The notes beneath the pieces were generated by a model. That model did not search any database. It was not told the origin of the DNA and saw only the letters and a list, made by a program, of their open reading frames with translations. From Rotaria socialis (taxonomy: Eukaryota; Rotifera; Eurotatoria; Philodinida; Philodinidae): 64,000 bases of DNA. Shown here in pieces: positions 26,601 through 38,253 of the stretch. The stretch lies in the NCBI GenBank assembly GCA_905331475.1, contig CAJNYU010001121.1, positions 1 to 64,000 on the forward strand. Direction: 5' to 3'. The translations under genes and the position numbers were made by a program. Position 1 is the first letter of the stretch, and each line of letters begins with the position of its first letter.

Positions 26601-27317
26601 CTGATATCGAAACATTCAAAAATTTACATGAAATAAATCATGAATCATCTATCACTAAAATTAACTTAGTCATCGTATGAGATGTAGTACGATAAATCAT
26701 TGTGTTTATTTGAGTATAACGATTTTACAACTGTGTTTATACCGATTCAAAAGCAGAAAAACAAAGTAACGAGGAGCACAAGAATGTGTTGCAAAGTTTT
26801 AGCTAGTTAAGAGGCTTGTAAAAATAGTATGAAAAAAGGTCGACCATATGATCTTTAGGGTACCGCTGATAGAAACTGTCATAATTGACTCCTGGTGACT
26901 ATTTCATATGACAATACTTGATGCTATGACAGGAATACAAAGAAAATCAATAGAAAACTACATGGTCTTCGAGTTTCATGCGAACACAGAATGCGATGCA
27001 AAGATCGAATCGAATACAATTCGAAAAATCTTGAATTCAAAGAAATGTTAAATAGTTTTCATGTAGACGTGATGAAAATTCATCACTTGGAAAACTCTAT
27101 TCATACCTAGCGATACATTCTGAAATCGTTTTCTCAGTTTAGCTGTCAACGAATAGACTTGTGACTAACATTTTCTGATGGTGTCATTTTAAGTCTGGCT
27201 AAATCAACATTAAGTCTCAGTACGTTGAACCGGTATACTAAAAAATATGCTTCATATTTTACGTTGTCTAAACGGAATTCGATATGAGAAATCAGACACA
27301 ATTGATATCATATACAA

Positions 27318-27545
27318 ATCTTAGCCAAGGACGAACATTACGACCACCTGATACGAGCGTAAACGGGCGCATCCGGCAACGTATACTACCGCTTTATAAC
27401 GTTTCCGACCGTAAATCACCGTAATTTGACGTTTTGGCATGCGTCGCATTTCTCCGTGTCGTAAACGATTGCTAACGACCGTAATGTGGTCGGATATTTC
27501 AGCATCCGACTGTATACGATCGTTTTTGGCACGATAAAGATCTTT
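27318..27545. other. CpG-rich patch in AT-rich DNA
   Basis: About 220 bp packed with CG dinucleotides (for example ACGAGCGTAAACGGGCGC), unlike the flanking AT-rich sequence. Short inverted words such as AACGTATAC and GTATACGATCG occur. The minus ORF through it resembles no known protein. Best read as a degraded insertion. Confidence 0.4.
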
Positions 27546-28015
27546 AAAAAAAAGGATTGAAAATAAATCATTGATAAAAAAAAACATGTTCTTACCAGAA
27601 TATTGTCGAAGATATTGTTTTAATTTACATAGGTAACCTTTAAAGATTCTGTATAGCGTTTGTATTGGCTTAGGCAATCATTGTTGTGTTCTTGTGACTA
27701 CCTACTAGTGGTAACACCGAAACGTACTAATTGGACACAAAGCATTGTACTAAATAAAAATGTCTATCTGTCGTCGTCGCGTCGAATGACACAATTAGAG
27801 CCTTGAAAAAGGTGCTCCTTCATCCACTTTTTCAAATGCATTGCTTGCTATTGATTCTATGAATCATCAGACTATGACCGTCTACTAGTTGCCTATTCAA
27901 AGAATTTCTATATCTGCAGATACTAAAACTGATGAAAGCATATTATGAATATTTTATTTTTGTTGTAGATGCCAGATTAATTAAAAGTATTGTAATTCAT
28001 CATTCGATCATATAT

Positions 28016-28865
28016 GGGAATTAAATTTGACAAAACTAATTCAAGCCCAACTACAACAATCTGTCCACCAGTATTAATCGATTTGAATCAAACTGGAACT
28101 GTTTACTTTATAAAACATAGAGAAAAACAACAAAAGAAAGTACAATTGAAGAGAAGAGGAAACGAAAACATTTTTCTGTAGCAATAGACGTTACAGGTAC
28201 TTGAAAATAAGATTCTTTATTATTTAATTTTTCTCTACTATTCTTTTAGAATCATCGACAAATGATGATTTCGTAGCAACACATTATGACCTGTCCATGT
28301 CCAAGAAAGCGGTGGGTAAACGGTCTGAAACGGCTATAAAACGTGGAAAAGCGGCGCCGTTTCCGTCAGCTCGGAAAACGACAAACAAAGTGTTGAAAAC
28401 GATGGCCGTTTTTATAGCCTTTTAAGATGCCCGTTCCGACAACCGAAATGATTATCCTGGGTACTTGTCTATACTGACACAGATCATAGTACATATGCTA
28501 GTGCAATGCTTAAGCATCGTAAATGGAATGATTTTGCATTAATTATTAAAGTTTGTCAAATACCATTAAAAGATATTCAGCAATATCCGGTGGCAATCCA
28601 TTTTGCAAAGAATATCTATATCAGATCAATATGTCAAGTTCACATGCAGATGTGTCAAGCAAATGAAGGCTGACATTAGCCTGCTATATTAAACTGTCAA
28701 ACGTACACGAGTACATGTATTACGTATCATGGATATGAATTTCCATCGGAAGTTACAGTGATTGCTAATTGCATTCCAAGCATGGTGGATACGTACATGC
28801 AAGATTCTTTATTAACAGCCAAATCAATGGGAAAATTATCATGAAAACATTTGTAGTTATATTTT
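28016..28865 (+). pseudogene. Decayed protein gene, family unknown
   Basis: Coding-like pieces survive with disruptions. A frame at 28016 reads MGIKFDKTNSSP through PPVLIDLNQTGTVYF and stops at about 28181. An overlapping frame reads KRKRKHFSVAIDVT and continues across a perfect GT-AG 53-bp intron (28197-28249) into ESSTNDDFVATHYDL. A CpG-rich segment then interrupts it. From about 28465 another open piece reads LVYTDTDHSTYASAMLKHRK to about 28662, followed by stops and a last piece around GYEFPSEVTVIANCIP. I do not recognise the family. The intron shows it was a cellular gene rather than a processed copy, and the CpG-rich insertion may have broken it. Confidence 0.35.
28305..28460. mobile_element. 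CpG-rich foldback-like insertion
   Basis: A CG-rich segment of about 150 bp with imperfect inverted arms: GAAACGGCTATAAAACG at about 28327 and CGTTTTTATAGCCTTTTA at about 28408. It lies inside the decayed gene and resembles the CpG-rich patch at 27.3-27.5 kb in composition. Exact ends and target duplication are not clear. Confidence 0.35.
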
Positions 28866-29954
28866 ATTCAATAAATCAGAGCATTATTTTGATGCGTATA
28901 AAAATAAAATGATCGTTTGGAGAAACGAAGAAATTTCTTCTTAAAGTTATAATCTTTTTTTATTGGCTGATCAATAGATTTCGACAGCAATCGAATGACC
29001 AAACAAGTTCTTTTCTGTAAAATGATATTTGAAATAAAAAATAATTCAATTTTTTCAGATCTTTCGAAACAGTAAGAAAAACATTCCAACAAAACAATTT
29101 TACTAAGCAATATTAATAACATCACTGAAATATTTATCACCAAAAAAAGAATAGATAGATGATATATATTCTACATTATAATAAAGTAAAACAAAATCCG
29201 TAAAAACAACAGTTCCTCTAGCATTTTGTTTTCTGTTGCTTTATGATTAATCAAGCTTATGTAAATATCACCTTCTAATAAGAGGTATTCTGTTGGATTG
29301 TAAATAAAGAAATTTTGATGCCTAAATTGGTGTATAGCAATCATATTATTGTTATCAATTTAAAGAAAAAGAATCAAATGTTGTAGATTGATCGATACGA
29401 CTTTCCATACACGAATGCAATAGAACGCCGACGGATAGAGAGTGGCAAAACATGCAGTTCGCTGACACGGTAACCTTTCAGATCGCACATGAATCACATT
29501 TTTCTAAATAGATTCTAATATTATTCATGTATTTGATTTATATATTCCTCGGGGCAAACTTGTAACATTCAGATTTTAAAACAAAAAGTTCTACATAAAT
29601 TTCACGATGTAAGGCCACTCTGTTTGAAAGTTAGGAGCACGGATTCTCCTACCCCCACCTTCCACATGGGCACGTTCCTAGTAAAAATTGACAAAAAAAA
29701 AACATTAAAAACGTCACTACTCGCTTAATGTTGATGTTTTCTTCTTTTCATTGAATTTTATTAGCGAATCATTATCTTTAATTATCAAAATTTTCTTACT
29801 CAAAATATTAGTGACTTAGAACAAAAACCAAAGAAACAAAGAACTCTTAAAATAATACACATTGTTCAGTTCCTACTTATTCCCTTGCTTATTCATCCTT
29901 TCGGGATACTAATCATTTGATGTAAATCCGGTGTCTCTAAGCTAAAAATCAATT

Positions 29955-30036
29955 TCGGGCTTTTCCGGAGTCGGTATTAGAGTCTGGAAAAGTTTTTGGT
30001 CGGAGTCGGAATTGTAGTCAAAAAGTTCAACTCCGC
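29955..30036. repeat. GGAGTCGG-type dispersed repeat fragment
   Basis: CCGGAGTCGG, GTCTGGAAAAG, GGTCGGAGTCGGAA and CAACTCCG recur within 80 bp. This sequence style is typical of dispersed non-autonomous repeats in many invertebrate genomes. No coding capacity is seen. Confidence 0.4.
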
Positions 30037-30611
30037 TGATCACTAGGCCTCAAACATACACAATCGAATCTTGTTAAGAAAAAATTTCGAGCTTTCGCGA
30101 CAATCGGACAAAATTTTCATTATATGGAGATCTTTCTTAATGTTACTAACACTGTTTCAACGAGTATCAAACGAAAATTCGTTCTTGAGATCATCACGTC
30201 ATAAAAATGCTCACTTTGAATGCGTACGCGACGGGCTACATTAATGCTTTGCTTAGCATCGCATTAATTGCATGATAATTAGAAAAGTTTTCTATATCTT
30301 GTAATAACAAGAAAGAGAGATTTTATATTTTTACGCTTATTTTTGTAAAATAGCCAAGATCATATACTAAATAGATACAAGCTATTGAAACTTTCTGACG
30401 AATTCTTTAGTAGTAACATAATTACGATGACGATTTTTGTCTTAAAAAATAAAAATAAGCATACTACATTTATTTAATCTGTGTTCTTGTTGATGCTTTT
30501 ATTTGAAGCTTTTATTTATTACTGATAAAAAATAGTTGAAAAATGAAAGTTCTGTTATTTCTAGACAAAATATTTTCTTTAAAAATAAAAAAATCTAAAA
30601 CTAAATGAATG

Positions 30612-31862
30612 TTAATACCAATCAGGATGAATAAAATAATATTCTGGATAAGCTTTTTTTGTATAATTGAAAAATGATGATGTATTGTTGTCAGAACGAG
30701 GATTAAGTTGAATATCATCTTGCGGATTAATTACACGCCACGATTGCGAAAGATAACGCAAGTTTCTTCTATTAGTTGTAGTCGATTGATTATCAGAATT
30801 ATTTTCAGATTGCATTTTTTCAATCGGCCTAATCGTTGCCGTTGATGGACGTACACTATTCGTTTCTATGTTAGCATCGCTTTTTCTTTGATTTACATCA
30901 GCTGATTGAATTGCTGAATCGTTTGATGCTGTTGGAATACCTTTTTCTTGAACTGATGTTGAAAGACGAAAGCTTAAAAGAAATTTAAGTAAATTCTCAT
31001 TGATGAACAGACTGTGCGAAGTTTGGTAGGTATATAGAAAGTTTATTTTTATTGTCCTTCCCTAGAAGGAAGAAAACTTTCTATTAGTCCTATTTTATTT
31101 TATCAGTTACGATTATTAGTGATTTTGAACTAAACCGATTTTACGAATTAAACCTGATAAATACATAGAACAGAGTCTTTCACTCGTTCATCTTTATCGA
31201 GAAAGAAATAATCAATTCTAAAAAATTCATTGCAGCTACAATCAGCTAGATTTTATCTTTTTTACAAGGACATTTTTTATATCAAGGAGAAAAAGCATAG
31301 AATAAGTTTCAAGAGAAAAACAACTTGTGATTAGCTTATCTATGTTATAATAATAAAAGAAAATACCTTTCTAATGATTCAACAAGTTGGCCAATATTAT
31401 GTTTTGATGTTTGATTATCGCGTTGAGTAGGTTCAAGTAATTGACGTCGTGACGAATGAGCTGAAGCTGTTCGTACTCGATTGTATAATCGACTATTTTG
31501 CACTTTTTTATCTTTAACATTATTAGACTTATAAAGTGTATCAAGAAAACTGTAAACAGTTTGCCGTTCTTAAGAGATTAAGGAAAATTAAGAAAAATAA
31601 AATAAAACTAGATCAAACCTTGTGGTGAATGATTTTCAAACCAAGATTCAATTGTTTTATTTGTACCCAGTTCTTGTTTTAATTCATATTTATGACGGCT
31701 TGATGTTATGGCTGAAGTACGACGAGATGCTTTTGGTATAACGCCAGGTTTATGTAAATGTAAATCACGATTATAATAGACCTCAACTGGATTAAAACCC
31801 TAAATAGAAAAAATAAATTCTATTCGAATCATTTTGTTTATTGATTTTCTTACTCGATTCAT
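30612..31862 (-). CDS. Unrecognised 250-residue basic protein
   Basis: Not recognised. Four exons with good GT-AG sites join in frame: 31854-31862 (only ATGAATCGA), 31619-31799, 31367-31568 and 30612-30972. The total is 753 nt, exactly 251 codons. The protein begins MNRGFNPVEVYYNRDLHLHK, then has a basic Ser/Arg stretch (NRVRTASAHSSRRQLLEP), a low-complexity middle (KGIPTASNDSAIQSADVN) and a conserved-looking aromatic end: RYLSQSWRVINPQDD, followed by FFNYTKKAYPEYYFIHPDWY at the stop. There is no signal peptide, membrane segment or known enzymatic motif. Short Tyr/Pro-rich ends of this kind occur in small axonemal proteins, but that is only a guess. Exon phase consistency makes it a real gene with fair confidence. 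Its start faces HNRNPK across about 1 kb. Confidence 0.75.
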
Positions 31863-31961
31863 TGTTAATATAGCTAACTATTATTATGAAAATTTTTATG
31901 ATGATATTTACTTGTTTCTCACCCTCTCAAAAACAAAAGAATCAATAAATATACTATTTTT

Positions 31962-32075
31962 CAGTGTAGTTAACTATGATGAAACATTAACAATGATAGT
32001 TACTATGTAAAACAGAATTAAATAGATATGTGTATTTATATCTCGTGTATCATAGCTACTATCTTATATACACTG
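31962..32075. repeat. Short imperfect foldback repeat
   Basis: About 114 bp with inverted ends. CAGTGTAGTTAACTATGATG at the left pairs imperfectly with the right end, which in reverse complement begins CAGTGTATATAAG and continues to GCTATGATACAC. Terminal CAGTGTA is perfect. No clear target duplication is seen. Confidence 0.4.
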
Positions 32076-32900
32076 TAATTGTTTCTTTTTAGAGTATGTC
32101 TTATGAAATAAATCATAAATGAGACTACAAAGATTTCAATGTCCAATAGAAATCGAAAGAAACATTGAGAGATTCTTCATGATATTCTTTTCGTGCCACT
32201 GTAATAAATATAATAAGCGGTCATGAGAAGATAAAGTGCTTTTCTTATTCATGTTTTGGCACATGCATCACTCGAAGTTTTTTCCAACTGTTCAAGCTTT
32301 ACTCATTTGAAAACGATTCACAGATATTCTCTCTTGAAGTTCATGTGTGCTCTTTAGCCCATGTCGCCTACAATGTTTCAAAAGTAGTTTAGAAGCCAAG
32401 AGTAATTAATAAAGTCTATAATATTGCCATTATTGATAATTTCTATCATGCACAATTCTTTTATAAGTATTTACATATTAACTAGATAGATAGCTATAGC
32501 TCGATTTATTTTTTTTAATTGATTTACAAAAAAAAAAAATCATCCTATAGCACTGTCATCTAGCGATATCTATAGTGAAAATGCATCTGTCAAACGAGAG
32601 AAGAGAAATATTTTCTTTTATATATATAAATGGATGTTATCAATGAGCTTTGTCAACAGAATGCAATTTCTATCAAGATCATATTGTTTATTGAATAATT
32701 ATTTCATATTGAATAGGTTTCGATCGTAAACGAATAAAACAAACGTTTATTCTTTCAAAATTTTGTTGTGCCTCTATATTCAATTAAGAACTCTGTTTTA
32801 GATTAATCTATACCTGCGTATAAAACGAGTGAATAGGAGAACGTAGTATTGTGTATGTGTTTTTGCATCCACATTTGAAAACAAATTTAAAAAAACAAGC
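32076..32900. promoter_or_regulatory. HNRNPK upstream region
   Basis: AT-rich, with no gene. It holds the presumed HNRNPK promoter and 5'UTR. A possible splice acceptor, CTCTGTTTTAG, ends near 32801, about 100 bp before the ATG. Confidence 0.35.
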
Positions 32901-34348
32901 ATGGACGATCAAGTTGATGATAGCACAATGAATTCGAATAGAATCAATGACGATAATCAAGGACACGATGGAAGACGAAATCGTACAATGCGTGATGGAA
33001 AACCCAATTTTCGACTTTTGATTCCATCTCGCCATGCAGGAGGTTAGAAAAAAATTTAAAAAAAATTTAAACTCTTTATTTTTTTTCCAGCTATTATTGG
33101 TAAAGGTGGAAAAACTATTCAAGAGCTTCGTACAAAACATCAATGCCAAATACAAATAGCGGACTGTGAAGTACCCGAACGTGTTTTAATTATTAATGGC
33201 GATGAAACAGATGTAATTAATTGTATATCCGATATACTTACGTGTATTTCGGAAAGTCATCAACATTCACATAAACCTGACCAAAATGAAGTGCGCGCTC
33301 TAATCCACCAATCCCAAGCAGGAGCATTGATTGGTAAGAAAAAAATTATATTTAAAAGTTAACTTGATTATTCAATATATTGTTTTTGTTTTGTTTTGCA
33401 TTTTCAGGTAAAGGAGCATCAAGAATCAAAGAATTTAGAGAGAAACGTGAGTTCATGGGACAGGTAGAATATGTTTTTTCGAAAGCGGTGAATAACAATC
33501 AGATGAGGCTAATAACAATTTTAATTTAGATAATGTTGATGTGAAAGTCTATCCTGAATGTTGCCCTGGAGGATCAACAGAACGATGTAAAAAATCAAAT
33601 CTATCATATCTACCGACAAATATTTCTTTTACTTAAGGTATTTCAATGCGTGGCAGTAAAGATGATGTTTTAAGATGTTTAACTGAAGTTTACAGTGTGC
33701 TTAATGGTGTTCCACCACGTGGTTCATATCGTTATTATGATCCATCGGCATATAATGGTTATAATGTTGCAGATTACGGAGGCTATTCCGATAATTCAAT
33801 GGGTAATAATCAATTAAATTTACGAGCCAGCAATCCTATTGAATATCGAAATCATTCGTATGTGAAGAAAATAATTATTCTTTTTTTTCTTATTGCGATA
33901 AATAATGTTTTAGTTATGGCCCATCATCACAAGGTTATTCACAATATAATGATAAATATGCTGACGATGGTTACAACAGAAATCGCACTCGTGGTGGTGG
34001 TGGTGGTGGTGGTTTTAATCCACCTCATCAACAATATGAACCATCGACAACCACACAAGTGACTATTCCAAATGAAATGGCGGGTAAAATAGTTAATTTT
34101 TCGCTCTTTTAAAATATAAATTAATTGATTTTCATTTTTTAACTCCAAAAGGTATTGTTATCGGTGCTAAGGGTTCGAAAATATCTCAAATTCGTCATGA
34201 ATCAGGCGCATCAATTAAAATTGATTCTCAACCCATGAATGGCACCAATGATCGATTAATAACAATAAATGGTAATCCAAATCAAATTCAACAAGCTCTA
34301 TTTCTTCTTCAACAAGCTGTTCGTCGATCAAATGTATGGAATGAATAA
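32901..34348 (+). CDS. HNRNPK: hnRNP K-like RNA-binding protein, three KH domains
   Basis: A poly(C)-binding nuclear RNA-binding protein acting in transcription, splicing and mRNA stability. Seven exons (32901-33042, 33091-33333, 33408-33446, 33530-33586, 33638-33857, 33914-34083, 34152-34348) sum to 1068 nt, or 355 residues; human hnRNP K has about 464. KH1 starts NFRLLIPSRHAGAIIGKGGK, KH2 has RALIHQSQAGALIGKGASR, and KH3 is VTIPNEMAGIVIGAKGSK, each with its GxxG loop. After KH2 comes a Tyr/Gly-rich linker with a seven-Gly run preceded by NRNRTR, a reduced counterpart of the RGG/KI region. The C terminus ends QQAVRRSNVWNE. The KH1-KH2-linker-KH3 order is diagnostic for the hnRNP K/PCBP group, and the two closely spaced N-terminal KH domains favour hnRNP K. 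Confidence 0.93.
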
Positions 34349-34432
34349 AATGTCATATCTATACGTACACATCGTATGCAAAGACCATAGTTGCAGTAGA
34401 TTTTACTTGCTTACCCCGTCTTTATCTTGCTG

Positions 34433-34464
<32 letters not shown>

Positions 34465-34877
34465 TCTCTCTATTCTATATTGATGATGATGATTGTAAAT
34501 TTTTGTGAGAAAGAAAAAGCTGATTGCATTCTTGTTTTTTTGTAAATACAATGTGATCACTTACGTATATAATCTTTCTTGATGTTTATTTGTTGTCTTT
34601 GTTTATGTACATTTGTGATCATTTAAAACGTGGGATCCATATTAATAAAAAAACACAAAGAAAAGATGAGAAAAAAGAATCTATAAAAAGAAAATTACGA
34701 AGTAGATCACCCGTGTCAGAGACATGACTTTAAAAAGCGTCGGCGTAAGGTATTCGTATATGTATAAATATATGTGCAGTCAACTGCAACATAAAAACAA
34801 AATAGCGACATAGTAATCATACAAGACAAAGTGAAGATTGTTACTTGGTATTTTAATTAGAATAGCTCACCAACAAC
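34349..34877. other. HNRNPK 3' flank with microsatellite
   Basis: Contains a CT/TCTA microsatellite at about 34432-34472 and AATAAA near 34644. No gene is seen. It also holds the ankyrin gene's upstream region. Confidence 0.5.
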
Positions 34878-35891
34878 ATGTCATGGCGTCTGGCATTTCA
34901 TTCAACGAAATTATTATTTTCATATACGGTTCCATTTAAAATGAAATTATTTCGAGATTCAATTATCACTGGTGATGTAACAAAACTACGGGAATTATCT
35001 GATGGAAGACCCAGATTATTACAGCAATCTATTGATGCCGATGGCAATACAGCTTTAGGTATAAAAACAAAGAAAACAAAAATTTCCTAATAAATTCTTA
35101 TTCTAACTCATAGGTTTGGCTTTGCTGTTGGGTGAAGTCGATATTGTTAGAACTTTACTTCAACTCGGAAGTGATGCAAATGTTGCAAATGCATTTGATG
35201 GGAATCATCCATTGGTTATTTTGGCTAAATTACGTGTTGAAGAAAATTCTAAAACACCGTTATTAGCCGAACTTTTACTTGATGCAGGATCAGATCCATT
35301 ACATGAAGTACGTTATCAAGTTGACAATGCCAAGCGTCTTGATGCAACGCAAACACCATCATTTCATGAAACACCTTTACTTTGTTGTAGTATGTCATAA
35401 ATTGAATCTTTTTTTTACAGACCAAGAGCTAGTTATTTTTCTGTTTAGTTCGTTTTCAAAATGAAATTCTTCTTCGAAAAATGATCGAAAAAGAAATTAA
35501 TATAAATTCACTCAATCCTGAAACGGGTACGAGCCCATTGATGTTAGCGGCAGCACTTGGCTATCTTAATATTTGTAATATTCTAATTGATGCTGGCGCA
35601 GAGGTCAATGCCAGTGATCATACAGGTAATACACCATTGCATTTGGCAGTTCAAGGTTATGGTGATAAGGTTCCTGTCGTAAAACTATTAATTCTACGTG
35701 GTGCTGATATTAATGCAACTAATGAAGATGGATTTACTCCAGCAATGATTGCAAAAAATATGGACAATGATGAATGCTGCAAATTATTAGAATCAAAAAT
35801 CAATGATCCAGTAGAACCACCACCTCAATATCCAGAACCTACAAATACGACAGTTGAAAATGCAGACGAAAATATTTTCGACTTAACATAG
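34878..35891 (+). CDS. Ankyrin-repeat protein
   Basis: Three exons (34878-35058, 35114-35389, 35449-35891) total 900 nt, or 299 residues. The first Met gives MSWRLAFHSTKLLFSYTVPF; an in-frame Met at residue 22 (MKLFRDSIITGD) may be the true start, since the repeat region begins there. Ankyrin repeats are visible as DADGNTALGLALLLGEVDIV, then ETGTSPLMLAAALGYLNI, HTGNTPLHLAVQGYGDK and EDGFTPAMIAKNMDND, with helix ends such as LIDAGAEVNA and LILRGADINA. A repeat with an inserted loop lies between residues 75 and 140. The C-terminal tail is Pro-rich (PVEPPPQYPEP) and acidic. Ankyrin repeats mediate protein binding; the partner and the orthologue cannot be named from sequence alone. Confidence 0.88.
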
Positions 35892-36749
35892 ACTAGAGAG
35901 TAAAAGAGAGCACTTCTGTATGTATTCATATCGGTATATTGCAGTCGTTTTACATTTGATTAATCAAAGCAAAACTATGTGTAAAGAAACAAGTACTTCT
36001 TGATGTGTGAAGATAAATAGATTTATATTGGTGTAGTATTTGTTTTACATGCATGACTTAGTTCAAACCTAATCTATTTAAAAAAGGAAATAATAAATCA
36101 AGATATTACTATTTTTTCATCCCTGTTCGATTTCGAAATTTAAATGAGAGGCATTTTCTATATAGGAAAATGTTAATCAATATGCATATTCTAGTATGTA
36201 CTTGAATACTAGTCGTGACGTTAGTGCTGACGATCAAATATTAAAAAATATATATGCTTTAGTATTCATATTATTTTTTTAGGCATAAAAATCATGGTTG
36301 TTATTATAAATTTCCAAAGAACATCCGCTTGAATAGAACCGATAAAATATTCTTCAATCTACAAAAACACAGATGAACCTGCCACGCATAAATTTGATAT
36401 ATAGTTTTTTATATGTGTAACGAATGAGTGTGCGCGAGTTAGATAAGTGAATAGATAAATATATACAATCACACGCTAACTCTACATACTCGTATTGGAT
36501 ACTCACATTATTATAATAGATAATGAAAAATTACGTGTGAATAATAATGTACCGAGTTTTACTCTACAATTTATGTTGATGTCTTTTTTTTATGGTTGAT
36601 ATTGTTCGTAGGTTCTTTAAAAAGCAATAGGCTATCGATAATATTATATTTGTTTGTAATAATTAAAGTAAATTTCATGCGTAATAAATGACTGCAAAGT
36701 TTGACCGAGAAAAAAAACAGAAATAGCAGGTTAATAGGGCAAAGAGTTT

Positions 36750-37121
36750 ACCCAGTGTAAAATATTCGCTGATTTCAATCAAATTATTGTGCAACAAAAT
36801 CCCATCCGCAATCCGATTGATAAGTTTGATTTTAATCGACCACCATTCAACTCAAATTTAATGCTATTGCTAGCCCGGTGGAAATTAGTTTGATTGAAAT
36901 CGGATTGTTTTCCAGTAAAATCCACATTGTCAATCGATTGATAATTCGAATTGTGCTACAGAACAATCAGATTTTAATCAAACTAATTTCCACTGGGCTA
37001 GCAATAACATCACGTTTAGGTTAAATGGTGATCGATTAAAATCAAAATTGTCAATCGGATTGCGGATTGGATTTTGTTGCACAATAATTTGATTGAAATC
37101 AACGAATATTTTTCATTGGGT
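36750..37121. mobile_element. 372-bp palindromic MITE-like element
   Basis: The whole element is a foldback of two arms of about 185 bp. The ends are ACCCAGTGTAAAATATTCG and, inverted, ACCCAATGAAAAATATTCG. Both arms then read TGATTTCAATCAAATTATTG, and near the centre GGAAATTAGTTTGATT occurs in both. Arm identity is high throughout, implying recent insertion or correction between arms. There is no coding capacity, so this is a non-autonomous element. No clear target-site duplication flanks it. Confidence 0.8.
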
Positions 37122-38217
37122 GCAATACTATTTTTACCTTTTGCTCTTACCTTTAGTAAAGCTTTATTCAATATATTTCTTTGCCTACAGAACTTCTCAA
37201 TTAATATGGTTTGACCCCTGACGAAATGTTTAAAACAAAAATATATGTTAAATGAAAAGAAATCAAATGCTACGATTTGAACAATTTTTGTGGAATTTAT
37301 ACTAAAGAAACTTAGTCATGTTTTGGATGATCCAGAGAGATGCTATTAAAGAGAAAATGATTCTATTGAAAAAGTTAGACCAATATCACGAATAGAAAAC
37401 TATCGAATTCTAATGGGATGTTCTTTCTGTTTTGAAATACAAACTATGCAGATTAAATATTTGTGTCTCACTCATTTTCTATTTTTCATTCAATCTTATA
37501 AAATTTTATCGAGTGTCAGAACAAACGATAACATCAGCCAACTGAACTGCTCGAGTATTATTCGCGATTTTTTAATGCTCGGAAGTTCAAACATCCTAAA
37601 TAATAGTAAATTAATTATCTTCTAATTGATTTCATTTTCTAAAAAAACTGGTACGCTATTGGTTTAGCTTTTTTACAGCAAAGTTTATTAGGTTGAATGC
37701 ATCTTTTCAGAAATTTTCACATTTCCTTCAGTTTTTTTGCTTCGATATTATACGACACAAAATTCTCCTGTTGACATCTTCTTTCACAATTAGTTGTCAC
37801 TCTTACAAACTTCGTACTGAGTACAATCACAGTCTAAATATAACCTATCTTGATTATTTATGACGTGTACTGTTTTTGTTATCGCACCAAGTTTATGATA
37901 ATCTTATCATCGATGTAGTTTTTTTTACAAAAATTAAACTCAAAGTGTGTAAAGAGAACAGGATAAGCATGTGTACGCATGCTTTTGATTAAAAATGAAA
38001 TAGCATAAAATTATTCATTTATGAGGTAAGAACGCTAAGAGGATTTAAAGTTTGTTTCTTATGTTAATAACATGAGAAAAACAAATAACATATCTAATCA
38101 TTTTAAAAAGTAACGCTTCTTTTTCTTCTTTATTCTGCCAATCAATTTAATCCATAAAGAACAACATGATACTTGTTTTCTTAAATAAAAACTGTACAAA
38201 ACAAAAATTCTTTACAC

Positions 38218-38253
38218 ATACAAAGTTCAAATAGCAATATTTGAACTTTGTAT
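38218..38253. repeat. Perfect hairpin followed by T-run
   Basis: Arms of 16 bp (ATACAAAGTTCAAATA and its exact complement) flank a GCAA loop. A run of seven Ts follows at 38253-38259. It lies about 630 bp downstream of the CREBRF stop. Confidence 0.6.

Larger units (their letters stand above)
23685..30611. other. Gene-poor region
   Basis: About 6.9 kb without a convincing intact gene, the longest such stretch in the window. It contains a TA microsatellite (about 23729-23747), the two CpG-rich patches and the decayed gene listed separately, and a GGAGTCGG-type repeat near 30.0 kb. Its short ORFs, for example 25841-26092 and 27321-27677, show no recognisable domain. Confidence 0.6.

Noticed and set aside
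27321..27677. 118-codon minus ORF through the CpG-rich patch
   Set aside because: No domain, crosses a sharp composition change, and no supporting splice structure. More likely chance within an insertion.
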